From Tatlockia sp. (GTDB lineage: Bacteria > Pseudomonadota > Gammaproteobacteria > Legionellales > Legionellaceae), in NCBI GenBank assembly GCA_013697955.1, contig JACCVV010000063.1, positions 62,001 to 126,000 of the forward strand: a DNA stretch of 64,000 nucleotides, read 5' to 3'. Below the pieces are notes generated by a model. That model was not told where the DNA came from and searched no databases. It saw only the letters and a program-made list of their open reading frames with translations. A program made the translations under genes and the position numbers. How positions within the stretch are numbered: position 1 is the stretch's first letter; the number at the start of each line of letters is the position of its first letter. Shown here in pieces: positions 1-9,303 of this stretch.

Positions 1-811
1 AATGAGGAACATCGATATTAATAGGTAAGTGACTATCAGAAACAATAAATTGGATGACATAAAAACAATGGCTAAGTTCCCAAGATAATTTCACTGATCT
101 GGCATTGCGCGGTATAAATGACAAAGGCGCTTCATAGGCATAAAGCGGATTATTTTTGATAAGCATTTTACCCAACTCAGTTTCCCTAAGCCATGGAGCT
201 AGGCCCTCATCACAAATAAGCACTTGGCCACCGGGCTTCACAACTCGTTCCATTTCGGAAATGCCTTTCTGAATATCTGGAAATAAATTTAATCCACCGA
301 AATGGTAGGCGACATCAAAATAATTATCACCAAAAGGTAAATTTGTCGCATCGCTGGCTGAGAAAAAAACTTCGACACCTGAATTTTTGAGTTCCAGACT
401 GTATTTTTCAACACCTGCAATAAGCATTTGCTTGGAAATATCTTGAGCAAAAATAGTTCCGTTTCCTTCCAGACCTTCTGCTAAAAAAGGCAAATCATTG
501 CCAGAGCCAGCTCCTGTGACCAGAATAGTTTGTCCTTTAAATAAATTTAAACGAGCAATTAAATTTTTCCTTAAGGTTGGTTCATCAGTCCCAAAGGTTT
601 GAAAAACCCATCGAAAGGAATTGTCATGAATTCTCACCGCATCTTCTTTTGCATAATCGTTGGCATCATCCGCATCACAAGCGAAAACTGGTACCTTTGT
701 GCCCTCGATAAATAAAAAAATATGGCCATTTGGACATAAAAATCCATTATCAGATTCAGATAACAACGCTCGATCACATTGAGTTTCCGTACAACAATAA
801 TTTCTAATCAT
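1..811 (-). CDS. SAM-dependent methyltransferase with N-terminal zinc-finger-like segment (3' end beyond window)
   Basis: I translated this frame from the reverse strand: 270 codons remain open to the window edge, so the C-terminus is missing. The ATG follows the TAA of the upstream methyltransferase gene directly (TAAATG), which implies translational coupling. Residues about 5-35 carry Cys pairs and a CPNGH motif, resembling the zinc-binding head of RlmA-type rRNA methyltransferases. A class I Rossmann core follows, with motif I VTGAGSGND near residue 95, then FAQDIS, a DATNLPF motif and a post-motif VVKPGGQV. The substrate is unknown. The position at the end of a wbqC-GT2-methyltransferase operon suggests a glycan methylation role, but a small-molecule or RNA target is possible. 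Confidence 0.8.
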   Translation of the reverse strand, partial: MIRNYCCTETQCDRALLSESDNGFLCPNGHIFLFIEGTKVPVFACDADDANDYAKEDAVRIHDNSFRWVFQTFGTDEPTLRKNLIARLNLFKGQTILVTGAGSGNDLPFLAEGLEGNGTIFAQDISKQMLIAGVEKYSLELKNSGVEVFFSASDATNLPFGDNYFDVAYHFGGLNLFPDIQKGISEMERVVKPGGQVLICDEGLAPWLRETELGKMLIKNNPLYAYEAPLSFIPRNARSVKLSWELSHCFYVIQFIVSDSHLPINIDVPH

Positions 812-1510
812 TTATGACCTCTTTTGACAAACCACCCAAAATACTTTTTCACTAATTCCGAAATAATCATTATCAGCTGAGCCAAAAGAAAAATTTTCAA
901 AGAGAGGCGAGAAATAGGCCTTAATATCTTCTCTACTTGAAAAGGCTTGTAGTCGATAGCCATTACGGTTGTTATAGGGATCATTTGCTACAACTAAAGT
1001 TCCATCCTCGAGCGCTTCAGCATTTTCAAAAATATAAGAGGCTCTGTTGGCTACTGAAGCTATCAACCAGCCTCCTTCATTTAATGCTCTTGAATATTCT
1101 TTAAGGTTATTTAGAAGGGTTTGATCGTCATCACAATAATAGCAGCAGTGGCATGCTAAAATGTAATCAAATGTTTCATTCTCATAAGGGATGTTAGAAT
1201 TTCTTCCGACACGCAAATCGGGAAAATGTCCCATTTTTGCCAGCCTTTGCTGAGTTTGATCTACAATACCTTGAGTAATTTCTATACCGCTAACATTTAA
1301 CCCTAAATCAGAAAGAAAAGCTGTGTTTCTTCCATCACCAAACCCAACGTCTAAAATTTTATTACCAGGCAAAGGCTTTTTGAAATTCAAACCTGGATAA
1401 TTTGCGAGCATTGTCCGTACAACGAATTCAGTTGGGTAAACCTTTAAATTAGTCCTACTCGCATAAAAACGTTCATAGCTGCTATTTATATTCTCAATCA
1501 CTTTTTCCAT
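812..1510 (-). CDS. class I SAM-dependent methyltransferase
   Basis: A 232-residue protein with a typical class I methyltransferase core: motif I LDVGFGDGRNT near residues 54-64, an acidic strand-2 end (GIEI), DYILACH as motif II and a GGWLIAS motif III. The start overlaps the end of the upstream GT2 gene by 17 bases, and its stop abuts the next methyltransferase start, so the genes appear co-transcribed. Inferred role: methylation of a sugar of the surface polysaccharide made by the neighbouring genes. The substrate cannot be read from the sequence. Confidence 0.85.
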   Translation of the reverse strand: MEKVIENINSSYERFYASRTNLKVYPTEFVVRTMLANYPGLNFKKPLPGNKILDVGFGDGRNTAFLSDLGLNVSGIEITQGIVDQTQQRLAKMGHFPDLRVGRNSNIPYENETFDYILACHCCYYCDDDQTLLNNLKEYSRALNEGGWLIASVANRASYIFENAEALEDGTLVVANDPYNNRNGYRLQAFSSREDIKAYFSPLFENFSFGSADNDYFGISEKVFWVVCQKRS

Positions 1511-2420
1511 AAGTATTCCTAATAATTACGTAAGGGCGCTGTTTAGTTTCAGAAAAAATCTTTGCCAGGTAAATTCCAATAATTCCGATAAAGGAGATAA
1601 TCATTCCGCCCAATAACCATATGGAAACCATTATTGACGTCCACCCGTTTAATGGCGTTGCCATAAAAAAACGAGCGATCATTAAATGTGAGGCGTAGAA
1701 AATGGCCCCTAAAAAAATGACAACTCCGAATAGAAAAATCATATGGAGTGGAGCCGCGCTAAAAGAGGTTACTGCATTGACCATATGGCCGATTTTTTTG
1801 AGAAAATTATAGGTAGAAGTGCTTTTTGACTGTTTTTTTATAGCTTGGGGACATTGCTTAAATCCGGTAATAACCCATAGGCAGGAAATAACCGATTCAA
1901 TTTCTTTATGACTCAATAAAGCGTTAACGTACCGTCTGGTCATTAACCGAGCTGTAGTAATATTTTTAGGATGATCAATATTCATAAGCCAATTTAAAAG
2001 GACATAATAAATTTCACCGCTCCATCTTTCAAACAGGCCTCCTTTACGGGTCTCCTGGACTCCATAAACTACATCTGATTCCTCAACAGCCATTTGTTCT
2101 GAAAAAGGAATAAGCCATTCAGGATCTTCTTCCAAATCACTATCAATCAAAAAAACGTAATCTCCCCTGGAAAATTCAAGCCCCGCTCGCATGGCTTTGT
2201 GGTGACCAAAATTTCGTGAAAGATCAACAACGGCAACATGACTGTCACGCTCGGTAAGTTCCACTGCTAGCTTTAGGCTCTGATCTGGCGATCCATCATT
2301 CACTAAGAGGATTTCATAATTATCTTCTGCAAATTTGCGCGCGATAGCCGATGCTCTTTCATAAAATTTGTTAATAAAAGCTTCAGACTTATACAGTGTG
2401 GCAACAATTGAAAGTTTCAT
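1494..2420 (-). CDS. GT2 glycosyltransferase with two C-terminal membrane segments (GtrB/DPM1-like)
   Basis: A 308-residue protein with an N-terminal GT-A domain ([30 protein letters not shown] giving the DXD-type metal site) and two hydrophobic segments near residues 225-250 and 262-288. This layout is typical of enzymes that transfer a sugar from a nucleotide donor to polyprenyl phosphate at the cytoplasmic face (GtrB, ArnC, DPM1 types). Its start overlaps the WbqC-family gene by four bases (ATGA). It probably makes a lipid-linked sugar for O-chain side branching or modification. Donor sugar unknown. Confidence 0.88.
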   Translation of the reverse strand: MKLSIVATLYKSEAFINKFYERASAIARKFAEDNYEILLVNDGSPDQSLKLAVELTERDSHVAVVDLSRNFGHHKAMRAGLEFSRGDYVFLIDSDLEEDPEWLIPFSEQMAVEESDVVYGVQETRKGGLFERWSGEIYYVLLNWLMNIDHPKNITTARLMTRRYVNALLSHKEIESVISCLWVITGFKQCPQAIKKQSKSTSTYNFLKKIGHMVNAVTSFSAAPLHMIFLFGVVIFLGAIFYASHLMIARFFMATPLNGWTSIMVSIWLLGGMIISFIGIIGIYLAKIFSETKQRPYVIIRNTYGKSD

Positions 2421-3115
2421 GTTTTTAGATGCTTCAGATAAGTGGGTGAATTTTTACCGCAGTTAAATAATAAATCCAAAATACTTACTTGGTGAATAAA
2501 TCCATCCCACAATTGCGGATATTCATCATAGCCCGAATAATCGAACCAGCTTAGCTTGATATTTTCTTTAATAAAATATTCTTCTTCAATGTAATCCTTA
2601 GCTGCAGGTCCGGATATATACTCGCTTGCCCCGGCCTGCTTACATAAATTAACTATTCGTTCAGTCTTGCCTTCCGTTAACTTATAATCCCAGGAATTTT
2701 TAATAATAGTCTTTATTCCTAAATAATCACAAAATGATTCAATAAGATTAAGATTTAGAATGGAAAGATGGGTGTAAGAATTTTTTAAGTAAATAGGTTC
2801 AAGCCAATTGGCAATTTCATCAAAATGAGAAGCCCGCCGATAGTTTTGTAATAATGATTTCCAATGGTTCTGTTTCCAGCTTTCACCGTCGATTTCAGTT
2901 TCGCGGATGGTTTGAAAATATTTTCCCTTAACTTTTACTGGCACTGTTAACCATTGGGTTCCCTGAGAGGTTTTAATCTGGTTACGATTACGCCAATCAC
3001 GACGCGTAAATTGCATATCATCGTAAATGATAAATTCATCGACGGCAGCTATCATGTCAAAATAGCCTTTCCATGGAATGTAATTCGATTGCATTAATGC
3101 AATTTTCTTTTGCAA
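2417..3115 (-). CDS. WbqC-family protein
   Basis: A 232-residue protein beginning [18 protein letters not shown], with [19 protein letters not shown] shortly after. These are hallmarks of the WbqC-like family, which is repeatedly found in O-antigen and capsule loci. The biochemical function of the family is not firmly established; roles in assembling or modifying amino sugars have been suggested. It is the first gene of a leftward four-gene operon with overlapping junctions. An inverted repeat at 3164-3217 lies in the divergent gap upstream. Confidence 0.88.
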   Translation of the reverse strand: MQKKIALMQSNYIPWKGYFDMIAAVDEFIIYDDMQFTRRDWRNRNQIKTSQGTQWLTVPVKVKGKYFQTIRETEIDGESWKQNHWKSLLQNYRRASHFDEIANWLEPIYLKNSYTHLSILNLNLIESFCDYLGIKTIIKNSWDYKLTEGKTERIVNLCKQAGASEYISGPAAKDYIEEEYFIKENIKLSWFDYSGYDEYPQLWDGFIHQVSILDLLFNCGKNSPTYLKHLKT

Positions 3116-3163
3116 GAGTTACTCCATTAGGAAATTTAGATTTATGGTGATTTGGATAATATC

Positions 3164-3217
3164 AACTCCAGGATTAGAAGTGAATAACGTAACGAAACAA
3201 CATAGAATCCTGGAGTT
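3164..3217. repeat. 12-bp perfect inverted repeat in divergent gap
   Basis: AACTCCAGGATT at 3164-3175 is matched exactly in reverse complement at 3206-3217, with a 30-base spacer. It lies between the divergent WbqC and GT-C genes. It could be a two-site operator, a hairpin in the rightward leader, or paired ends of a mobile-element remnant. No target-site duplication was recognised. Confidence 0.6.
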
Positions 3218-3334
3218 ATGCATTTCATTGATTTAATGATTATTCTCTTTAGTGTAGCCAAAAAATTTCCTTTAATTTTCTTTGAGTTTCATCCCGTGTA
3301 TGATTGCAGCTTCGAGATTGACCGGAGTGCGAGG

Positions 3335-5029
3335 GTGCAAAAAAACTCAACTATAGATCATTATCTCATGGTTACTATGGGACTATTTTTTTTTATTTTA
3401 GTTGTTAATACCAGTTATTTTGGAGGACCGCTTAGCGATGAAAGCCTCCCAATTGCTACTTCACTACGTTTTATCAATGGACAAATCCCCTTTATTGATG
3501 ATTTTTCTGCTTTTATCCCGCTAGGTTTGCTTTTATACCCATTAATAAAACTTAGTTTGTGGCTCCATCAAGGCACTAACGAGCTAATTTTATTTTTAAG
3601 ACACAGTTATATCGCTTTTGTGTTCCTAGTCACCGGGTATACCTTTTTTTTGCTAAGAAAAAAATTCCCTATTTTTCTTTGTTTCTTTATTTTTTTCGGA
3701 ATTAGTATTTTTCATCCCTTTGGCATCAATAATTTTCATTATGACACTCTGGCAACTTTATTGTGGTCAAATAGTCTTTTTCAATTTTTTTGTTTTCAAT
3801 ACCTCGCCGAGATAAAAAAAATTCATTTAATTATTTTTTCCTTAACTAATTTAATCTTATGTTTGGCTTATCCCACATTTATTTTTTTTCTTATTCCTTT
3901 TTATTTTATTTTCTATCCTCTCAGCCGTCATTCCTCAAAAATTCTTTTTTTTCATTGTTTAATTTCGATAGTTGCTAGCTGTGGGATGATGTATGTTATT
4001 TTTTATTACTTTGATATTTCTACAAAGCATATTGGTTATTTTATAAATTTTTTGCATCGCCTTAATCTTTCAAACGAAAGTCTTTTAAATAGGTTTTTTG
4101 AATTGATTCAACGGTTAATAACAAATTATGCACTCAATTTATTAATTGTCTCAGCCGTACTTTCCATTGCATATATTGGAAAAAAAAATCGATTAATTTT
4201 TTTGTCATGTTTTATTTTTATTCTCCTTTTCCCCTTTTTTAAAATTAATATTACTCAATCGAATTTTAATGAGATTTTTTTTGTTCTTAATTACATGGCA
4301 TTTCTTAGTTTTCCTCTTTTTTTAATTTTTTTAAGGTCCAATTTAGAGGCTAAAAAACTATTTTTTTTTATAGGTATTCCATCTTTAGCCGCAGGTCTCT
4401 TAACGAGTTTAACTGCTCATTTGTTAGATCTGAATTTAATTATTGGCTTTTTTCCGGCAGCCCTATTAGCCTATATTTTTATATTTTTTATATTTCAAAA
4501 TTACTTTAAAGATCAACTTTCGTTTCGTTTTTTTGTTACTAGATTTGTTCTAATACTTGGATTAATAGAACTGTCTTTCTTTCAATGGAATTTTATTTAC
4601 AGTTCACCAACATCGGGAATTGCAACTTATAAAAATTCGATTAAAGTGATAGAACAAAATGCGTTTAGTGGTCTTTATGTTGATCCTACCTGCTATTTGA
4701 TTATTCGGGATCTCCAAAATGACCTTTCCAAAATCGATGAGTTTTCTAAAGAATTCGTATATTTTGGTTTATTTTCCGCAGGTTATTTATTTCCGAGTCA
4801 ACTAAAACCAGGTGAATATATTTTGTATTCCTCACCTGAGCAAAAACATTTTGGAGAAAAACTCAGAACACCGAATTATATCTTTGATTTTTCTAAATTT
4901 TGGCTAACTGGGCCTGAGGTGGTCAACAATCGTTTAAATGGAATTAATTACAAAAAAATAGTGAAGAGGCAATTTTATGATATCTATGCATCGGAAAATT
5001 CACAGGTATTTAAACACCTAAAACCTTAA
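3335..5029 (+). CDS. polytopic membrane protein, GT-C glycosyltransferase-like
   Basis: About 564 residues from the preferred GTG start, which has a GGAG Shine-Dalgarno at 3324-3327 with seven bases of spacing. The frame stays open to an ATG at 3218, but those 39 extra residues lack a good ribosome site and do not look membrane-like in the same way. The protein has roughly ten or more hydrophobic segments and a first loop with GGPLSDES followed by NGQIPFIDDF, the acidic first-loop arrangement of lipid-sugar-dependent GT-C transferases. The gene is very AT-rich with T9 tracts at 3386-3394 and 4361-4369. It may transfer a polyprenyl-linked sugar in the periplasm. The exact family is not recognised. 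Confidence 0.75.
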   Translation: MQKNSTIDHYLMVTMGLFFFILVVNTSYFGGPLSDESLPIATSLRFINGQIPFIDDFSAFIPLGLLLYPLIKLSLWLHQGTNELILFLRHSYIAFVFLVTGYTFFLLRKKFPIFLCFFIFFGISIFHPFGINNFHYDTLATLLWSNSLFQFFCFQYLAEIKKIHLIIFSLTNLILCLAYPTFIFFLIPFYFIFYPLSRHSSKILFFHCLISIVASCGMMYVIFYYFDISTKHIGYFINFLHRLNLSNESLLNRFFELIQRLITNYALNLLIVSAVLSIAYIGKKNRLIFLSCFIFILLFPFFKINITQSNFNEIFFVLNYMAFLSFPLFLIFLRSNLEAKKLFFFIGIPSLAAGLLTSLTAHLLDLNLIIGFFPAALLAYIFIFFIFQNYFKDQLSFRFFVTRFVLILGLIELSFFQWNFIYSSPTSGIATYKNSIKVIEQNAFSGLYVDPTCYLIIRDLQNDLSKIDEFSKEFVYFGLFSAGYLFPSQLKPGEYILYSSPEQKHFGEKLRTPNYIFDFSKFWLTGPEVVNNRLNGINYKKIVKRQFYDIYASENSQVFKHLKP

Positions 5030-5094
5030 ATGCCTGTTAGGAAACATTCCGGTATGTAATCGTGGTTTTATTCTATTTAATTAAGGTAGTAAAT

Positions 5095-5104
5095 AAAAAA
5101 AAAA
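5095..5104 (+). repeat. A10 homopolymer upstream of rfbF
   Basis: Ten consecutive adenines lie about 110 bases before the rfbF start, in the likely promoter or leader region. Tracts of this length can vary by slippage; whether this one does is unknown. Confidence 0.5.
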
Positions 5105-5212
5105 CTTTTATAATAGCCTGCTGTCACTTTAATCAATTTTCTTATTTTCAAGAAGGGTCTAGGGACAAGAAAAATAGAGAAATAAGATCTTACATTTTTA
5201 AGAGGACGTAAA

Positions 5213-5980
5213 ATGAAAGCAGTACTATTAGCCGGCGGACTAGGCACTAGAATAAGTGAAGAAACGAGTTTACGTCCAAAACCGATGATTGAAATAGGTG
5301 GTAAACCAATTCTTTGGCATATTATGAAACTTTATTCTACGCATAACATTCATAATTTCATTGTTTGTTTAGGGTATAAAGGCTACGTCATTAAAGAATA
5401 TTTCGCGAATTATTTCCTGCATATGTCAGACGTCACTATCGACATTTCTAACAATAAAATGGAAATTCATCAAAACAGTTCCGAGCCCTGGCTCATTACT
5501 CTTGTTGATACTGGTGAACAAACCATGACTGGTGGTCGTTTAAAGCGGGTTGCACATCATTTGGGTGATGAGGATTTCTGCCTTACTTATGGCGATGGGG
5601 TTTCTGATGTTGATATTTCCTCTGTCATTGCTTTTCACAATAATCATAGAAAATTAGCCACTTTGACCGCGATTCAACCTCCAGGCCGTTTTGGTTCTTT
5701 ATTAATAGAAAATGATCAGGTCAAAGGATTTAAAGAAAAACCGCAGGGAGATGGCGGTTGGATTAATGGTGGCTTTTTTGTTTTATCACCAAAGGTAGTC
5801 AATTATATTGAGGGTGATGATACCATTTGGGAAAAAGCGCCACTTGAGAATCTGGCCGCAGAAGGGCAATTATCTGCTTATAATCATGATGGCTTTTGGC
5901 ATCCCATGGATACGCTCCGCGATAAAACCTATTTAGAAGAGCTTTGGGAAACAGGCAATGCGCCTTGGAAAACCTGGTAG
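5213..5980 (+). CDS. rfbF: glucose-1-phosphate cytidylyltransferase
   Basis: 255 residues, close to the usual 257 of RfbF. It converts glucose 1-phosphate and CTP to CDP-glucose, the entry step to CDP-3,6-dideoxyhexoses. The N-terminal nucleotidyltransferase signature is [19 protein letters not shown], followed by [26 protein letters not shown] gives the metal-binding Asp and [11 protein letters not shown] is typical of the C-terminus. The start has an AGAGGA Shine-Dalgarno. It heads a rightward operon with the rfbH-like gene 45 bases downstream. The partner dehydratase rfbG lies about 13 kb away on the other strand. Confidence 0.95.
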   Translation: MKAVLLAGGLGTRISEETSLRPKPMIEIGGKPILWHIMKLYSTHNIHNFIVCLGYKGYVIKEYFANYFLHMSDVTIDISNNKMEIHQNSSEPWLITLVDTGEQTMTGGRLKRVAHHLGDEDFCLTYGDGVSDVDISSVIAFHNNHRKLATLTAIQPPGRFGSLLIENDQVKGFKEKPQGDGGWINGGFFVLSPKVVNYIEGDDTIWEKAPLENLAAEGQLSAYNHDGFWHPMDTLRDKTYLEELWETGNAPWKTW

Positions 5981-6025
5981 GTTCTTCGTAAAGAAATTTA
6001 AATTTTCACACTAAGGAAACCGATA

Positions 6026-7243
6026 ATGAAACAAGAATTTATTCATGTACCCTACGGAAAAACAGTACACGGTGAAGAAGAAATCGAAGCCGTAGTATCC
6101 GTTCTTCGCACGTCTACACAAATGGGTAAGAATGTTCGCGAAATGGAAGAAAAAGTAGCCAATTCCTTTAATAAAGAATTTGGAATCATGGTAAATTCAG
6201 GCTCTTCTGCTAATTATTTAGCCATTGAAATTTTAAATTTACCGGCTGGTTCCGAAGTAATAACTCCTGCCCTTACCTTTTCAACAACAGTTGCACCGCT
6301 TGTTAAAAATGGACTGATCTCTGTTTTTGTCGACGTAGAGCCAGGCACTTTTAATATTGATGCTAATCAGGTTGAAGCAATGATATCGCCCAAAACAAAG
6401 GCGATGATGATTCCTAACCTTTTAGGCAACCTTCCCAACTGGAAGTTGCTAAAAGAGTTGGCTGATAAATACAACCTAATTTTGATTGAAGATTCTGCTG
6501 ATACCCTGGGCGCGACCATTGACGGTCAGCCAGTCGGTCGTTTTACCGATATTAGTACCACCAGTTTTTACGGTTCTCACGTTGTAAATTGTGCTGGTAA
6601 CGGTGGAATGTTGTGCGTAAACGAACAAAGCTTAAATGAGCGCGCTAAATTATTGCGAAGTTGGGGTCGAAGTTCTTCTTTATTTGTAGAATCTGAGGCG
6701 ATTGAAAACCGATTTAATATTCAGGTCGATGGCATTGATTATGATGCCAAATTTGTATTTGAAGCCCTAGGTTATAACCTTGAACCTTCTGAAATGGGTG
6801 CGGCTTTTGGTTTAGTGCAACTTTCTAAATTAGGTCAAAATATCAAAGCGCGTGAACAAGCTTTTGACTCACATACTGAGTTTTTTGCACAATACCAAGA
6901 TTGGTTCATCCTGCCAAAACAATTGCCTGATTCTAAAACCGGCTGGTTAGCCTTTCCTTTAACGATTAAAGATGATGCACCCTTTACTCGTAAAGAATTG
7001 CAAATATTTTTGGAAAAACGCAACATTCAAACCAGAACTGTATTTACCGGCAATATTTTGCGTCAGCCTGGGTTTTCAAAAATTGAGCGTCGTGAATCAG
7101 CTGCAGGTTATCCTAATGCCGATCAGGTTATGCGCGGTGGAATTCTTCTGGGTTGTCATCATGGTTTAACTTCGGAAATGATGGCTCATATCCATCAATC
7201 CTTTGAAGAATTCGTCAAAACCGAAATCCAACAAATCGCTTAA
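6026..7243 (+). CDS. rfbH: CDP-4-keto-6-deoxyglucose 3-dehydrase-like, PLP/PMP-dependent, without Fe-S cysteines
   Basis: 405 residues of the DegT/DnrJ/EryC1/StrS fold. The PLP-contacting Asp is D156 (IEDSADTLG). In the segment TTSFYGSHVVN, H185 occupies the place of the Schiff-base lysine, as in E1 (RfbH/AscC/DdhC) and ColD, so it should act as a dehydrase rather than an aminotransferase. Classical E1 also has a four-Cys [2Fe-2S] site just after the WGR motif. Here that stretch (about 216-230) has none, and the whole protein has only three Cys (C189, C197, C377). With no E3 reductase gene nearby, a ColD-like cluster-free mechanism is inferred. It sits between rfbF and a GT2 gene. Confidence 0.85.
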   Translation: MKQEFIHVPYGKTVHGEEEIEAVVSVLRTSTQMGKNVREMEEKVANSFNKEFGIMVNSGSSANYLAIEILNLPAGSEVITPALTFSTTVAPLVKNGLISVFVDVEPGTFNIDANQVEAMISPKTKAMMIPNLLGNLPNWKLLKELADKYNLILIEDSADTLGATIDGQPVGRFTDISTTSFYGSHVVNCAGNGGMLCVNEQSLNERAKLLRSWGRSSSLFVESEAIENRFNIQVDGIDYDAKFVFEALGYNLEPSEMGAAFGLVQLSKLGQNIKAREQAFDSHTEFFAQYQDWFILPKQLPDSKTGWLAFPLTIKDDAPFTRKELQIFLEKRNIQTRTVFTGNILRQPGFSKIERRESAAGYPNADQVMRGGILLGCHHGLTSEMMAHIHQSFEEFVKTEIQQIA

Positions 7244-7251
7244 CAAGCCTT

Positions 7252-7271
7252 GGGTGGGCTTTTGCTCACCC
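7252..7271 (+). terminator. hairpin after rfbH-like gene, terminator or attenuator
   Basis: GGGTGGGC and GCTCACCC form an eight-pair stem (one G-U) around a TTTT loop, followed by GCTATTTTC. It lies nine bases after the rfbH-like stop and 31 bases before the next start. It could reduce read-through within the operon. Confidence 0.6.
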
Positions 7272-7302
7272 GCTATTTTCTTAAAGTATTTTGAGAGCTC
7301 TT

Positions 7303-8244
7303 ATGAAATTAATCTCTATTGTTACACCTTGTTATAATGAAGAAGCTAATATTGAAGAAATCCATAAGCAAGTAAAGGCAGTATGTGACACCCTTCCTGA
7401 CTATCGTTATGAACATGTTTTTATCGACAATGACTCAACTGACGACACAGTATCTTTGTTAAAAAAAATTGCGAAAGAAGATTCGAATGTAAAAATCATT
7501 ATTAATTCACGCAATTTTGGTCATATCCGTTCGCCCTATCACGCAATGTTGCAAACTTCTGGTGATGTAACTATTTTAATCGTTGCTGATTTGCAAGATC
7601 CGCCATCTTTGATTAACGATTTTATTCACAAATGGGAACAGGGTTACAAAATCGTGGTCGGTGTGAAGCCTGAAAGTCAGGAATCGAAATTGATGTTTTT
7701 TATTCGGCGAACTTACTACCATTTCGTAACAAAAATTGCCGATGTGAAACTCATTAAAAATTTTACCGGCTTTGGCTTGTATGACAAAGAGGTCATCAAC
7801 ATTTTACGCTCGCACAACGATCCCTATCCTTATTTTCGGGGCATGATTGCTGAAATTGGTTTTGAAATTGCTGAAATTCCTTACAATCAGCCAAGACGGA
7901 CAAGAGGCGTTACTAAAAATAATTTTTATACGCTCTATGATATGGCAATGTTAGGAATAACCAGCCACTCCAAAATTCCCTTGCGCTTAGCCACAATGGC
8001 AGGTTTTTCGCTGTCGATTATCAGTTTTATTATGTCGCTTATCTTTCTCACCTTAAAACTGATTTTTTGGCAAAGCTTTAATCTTGGTGTAGCACCAATT
8101 TTAATTGGGCTTTTTTTCTTTTCTTCAGTTCAATTATTTTTTATAGGATTGCTAGGTGAATATATAGCCTCTATTAACACACGCGTAATGAGCAGACCCT
8201 TGGTTGTCGAAAAAGAAAGAATTAATTTTTCTGAGGTTCCATGA
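7303..8244 (+). CDS. GT2 polyprenyl-phosphate sugar transferase (GtrB/ArnC-like)
   Basis: 313 residues from ATG 7303; the open frame reaches a TTG at 7291 but the ATG follows a GAGAG-type ribosome site and begins the canonical MKLISIVTPCYNEE. GT-A features are HVFIDNDSTDDT and VADLQDPP. Two hydrophobic segments near residues 225-250 and 263-290 anchor the C-terminus, as in GtrB. It overlaps the downstream SDR gene by four bases, and a GtrA-type flippase gene follows that. Inferred role: loads a sugar onto undecaprenyl phosphate for flipping and periplasmic attachment to the O-chain. Confidence 0.9.
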   Translation: MKLISIVTPCYNEEANIEEIHKQVKAVCDTLPDYRYEHVFIDNDSTDDTVSLLKKIAKEDSNVKIIINSRNFGHIRSPYHAMLQTSGDVTILIVADLQDPPSLINDFIHKWEQGYKIVVGVKPESQESKLMFFIRRTYYHFVTKIADVKLIKNFTGFGLYDKEVINILRSHNDPYPYFRGMIAEIGFEIAEIPYNQPRRTRGVTKNNFYTLYDMAMLGITSHSKIPLRLATMAGFSLSIISFIMSLIFLTLKLIFWQSFNLGVAPILIGLFFFSSVQLFFIGLLGEYIASINTRVMSRPLVVEKERINFSEVP

Positions 8245-9281
8245 AGGCTAATCCTTTATCAAAAGATTTAACCCATATTTATGATAAAACCTTTTTTTTA
8301 TGGGATGAGTTACGAGAGCAACGTATTTTCATCACCGGTGGAACGGGCTTTTTTGGCTGCTGGTTACTGGAAAGTTTTTTATGGATGAATGATGTCTTAA
8401 ATCTAAACGCAAAAGCCACCATTCTAACGCGCAATATAGACAACTTTGCTAATAAATACCCACATTTGTATCATCAAACTTCACTTTCATTTTGTGAAGG
8501 CGATGTGAAAGGGTTTGAATTTCCTGCAGGCAAATTTTCTCATATTATTCATGCTGCAACGGATACCAATACCAGCTTGAATAATGAAAATCCCTTAGGT
8601 TTATTTGCAACTATTTCAGAAGGCACAGCGCATATGTTTGAATTTGCCAAACATGCCCAGGCCAAAAAATTTCTTTTAACAAGTTCTGGTGCAGTTTATG
8701 GAAAACAGCCGGAAAATCTCAGCCATCTACCTGAAACTTATTTACCTCAATTGCATTTGTTCGATTCAAAATCAACCTACGCTTTGGGAAAATGTGCTGC
8801 AGAACATTTAAGTTATTTGCAAGCCAGACACAGTGGATTAGACATTAAAATTGCGCGCTGTTTTGCCTTTGTTGGGCCTTATTTACCCTTAGACGGTCAT
8901 TATGCAATCGGTAATTTTATTAGTGATGGCCTTAAAGCTAATCCCATACAGGTAAAGGGTGATGGAACTCCTCTTCGCTCCTATCTTTATGCCGCAGATT
9001 TAGCGGTTTGGCTATGGACAATCCTTTTTAGCGGTAAAAGCCTCCATCCTTACAATGTCGGTTCCGATGAAGCCTATTCAATAGCTGAGATTGCATATCT
9101 GGTCGCTAATTCCTATGAAACGCCTCTAATTGTGAATATTCTGGAGGAGAAAAAATCAGGAGCACCCATCGAGCGTTATGTCCCGAATATTCAAAGAGCA
9201 AAAGCGGAGCTTAATTTAAAGCCATATAAAAAATTAATGGATGCTATTAAATCTACCAAAGAATGGTGTCTACAAAGTTAA
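8241..9281 (+). CDS. NAD(P)-dependent extended SDR, candidate CDP-dideoxyhexose reductase
   Basis: 346 residues with the NAD(P) motif ITGGTGFFG near residue 32 and the catalytic Y-x3-K in STYALGKCAAE, preceded by the active-site Ser in TSSGAVYG. Extended SDRs of this type act on nucleotide sugars as 4,6-dehydratases, epimerases or 4-ketoreductases (RfbJ/AbeZ, YerF). Since rfbG supplies the dehydratase, a role as the terminal reductase of the CDP-sugar pathway is the simplest inference. It overlaps the preceding GT2 stop by four bases (ATGA). Substrate and product stereochemistry cannot be read from the sequence. Confidence 0.8.
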   Translation: MKANPLSKDLTHIYDKTFFLWDELREQRIFITGGTGFFGCWLLESFLWMNDVLNLNAKATILTRNIDNFANKYPHLYHQTSLSFCEGDVKGFEFPAGKFSHIIHAATDTNTSLNNENPLGLFATISEGTAHMFEFAKHAQAKKFLLTSSGAVYGKQPENLSHLPETYLPQLHLFDSKSTYALGKCAAEHLSYLQARHSGLDIKIARCFAFVGPYLPLDGHYAIGNFISDGLKANPIQVKGDGTPLRSYLYAADLAVWLWTILFSGKSLHPYNVGSDEAYSIAEIAYLVANSYETPLIVNILEEKKSGAPIERYVPNIQRAKAELNLKPYKKLMDAIKSTKEWCLQS

Positions 9282-9303
9282 ATCTCGAAGGGTTAATAAA
9301 TAC

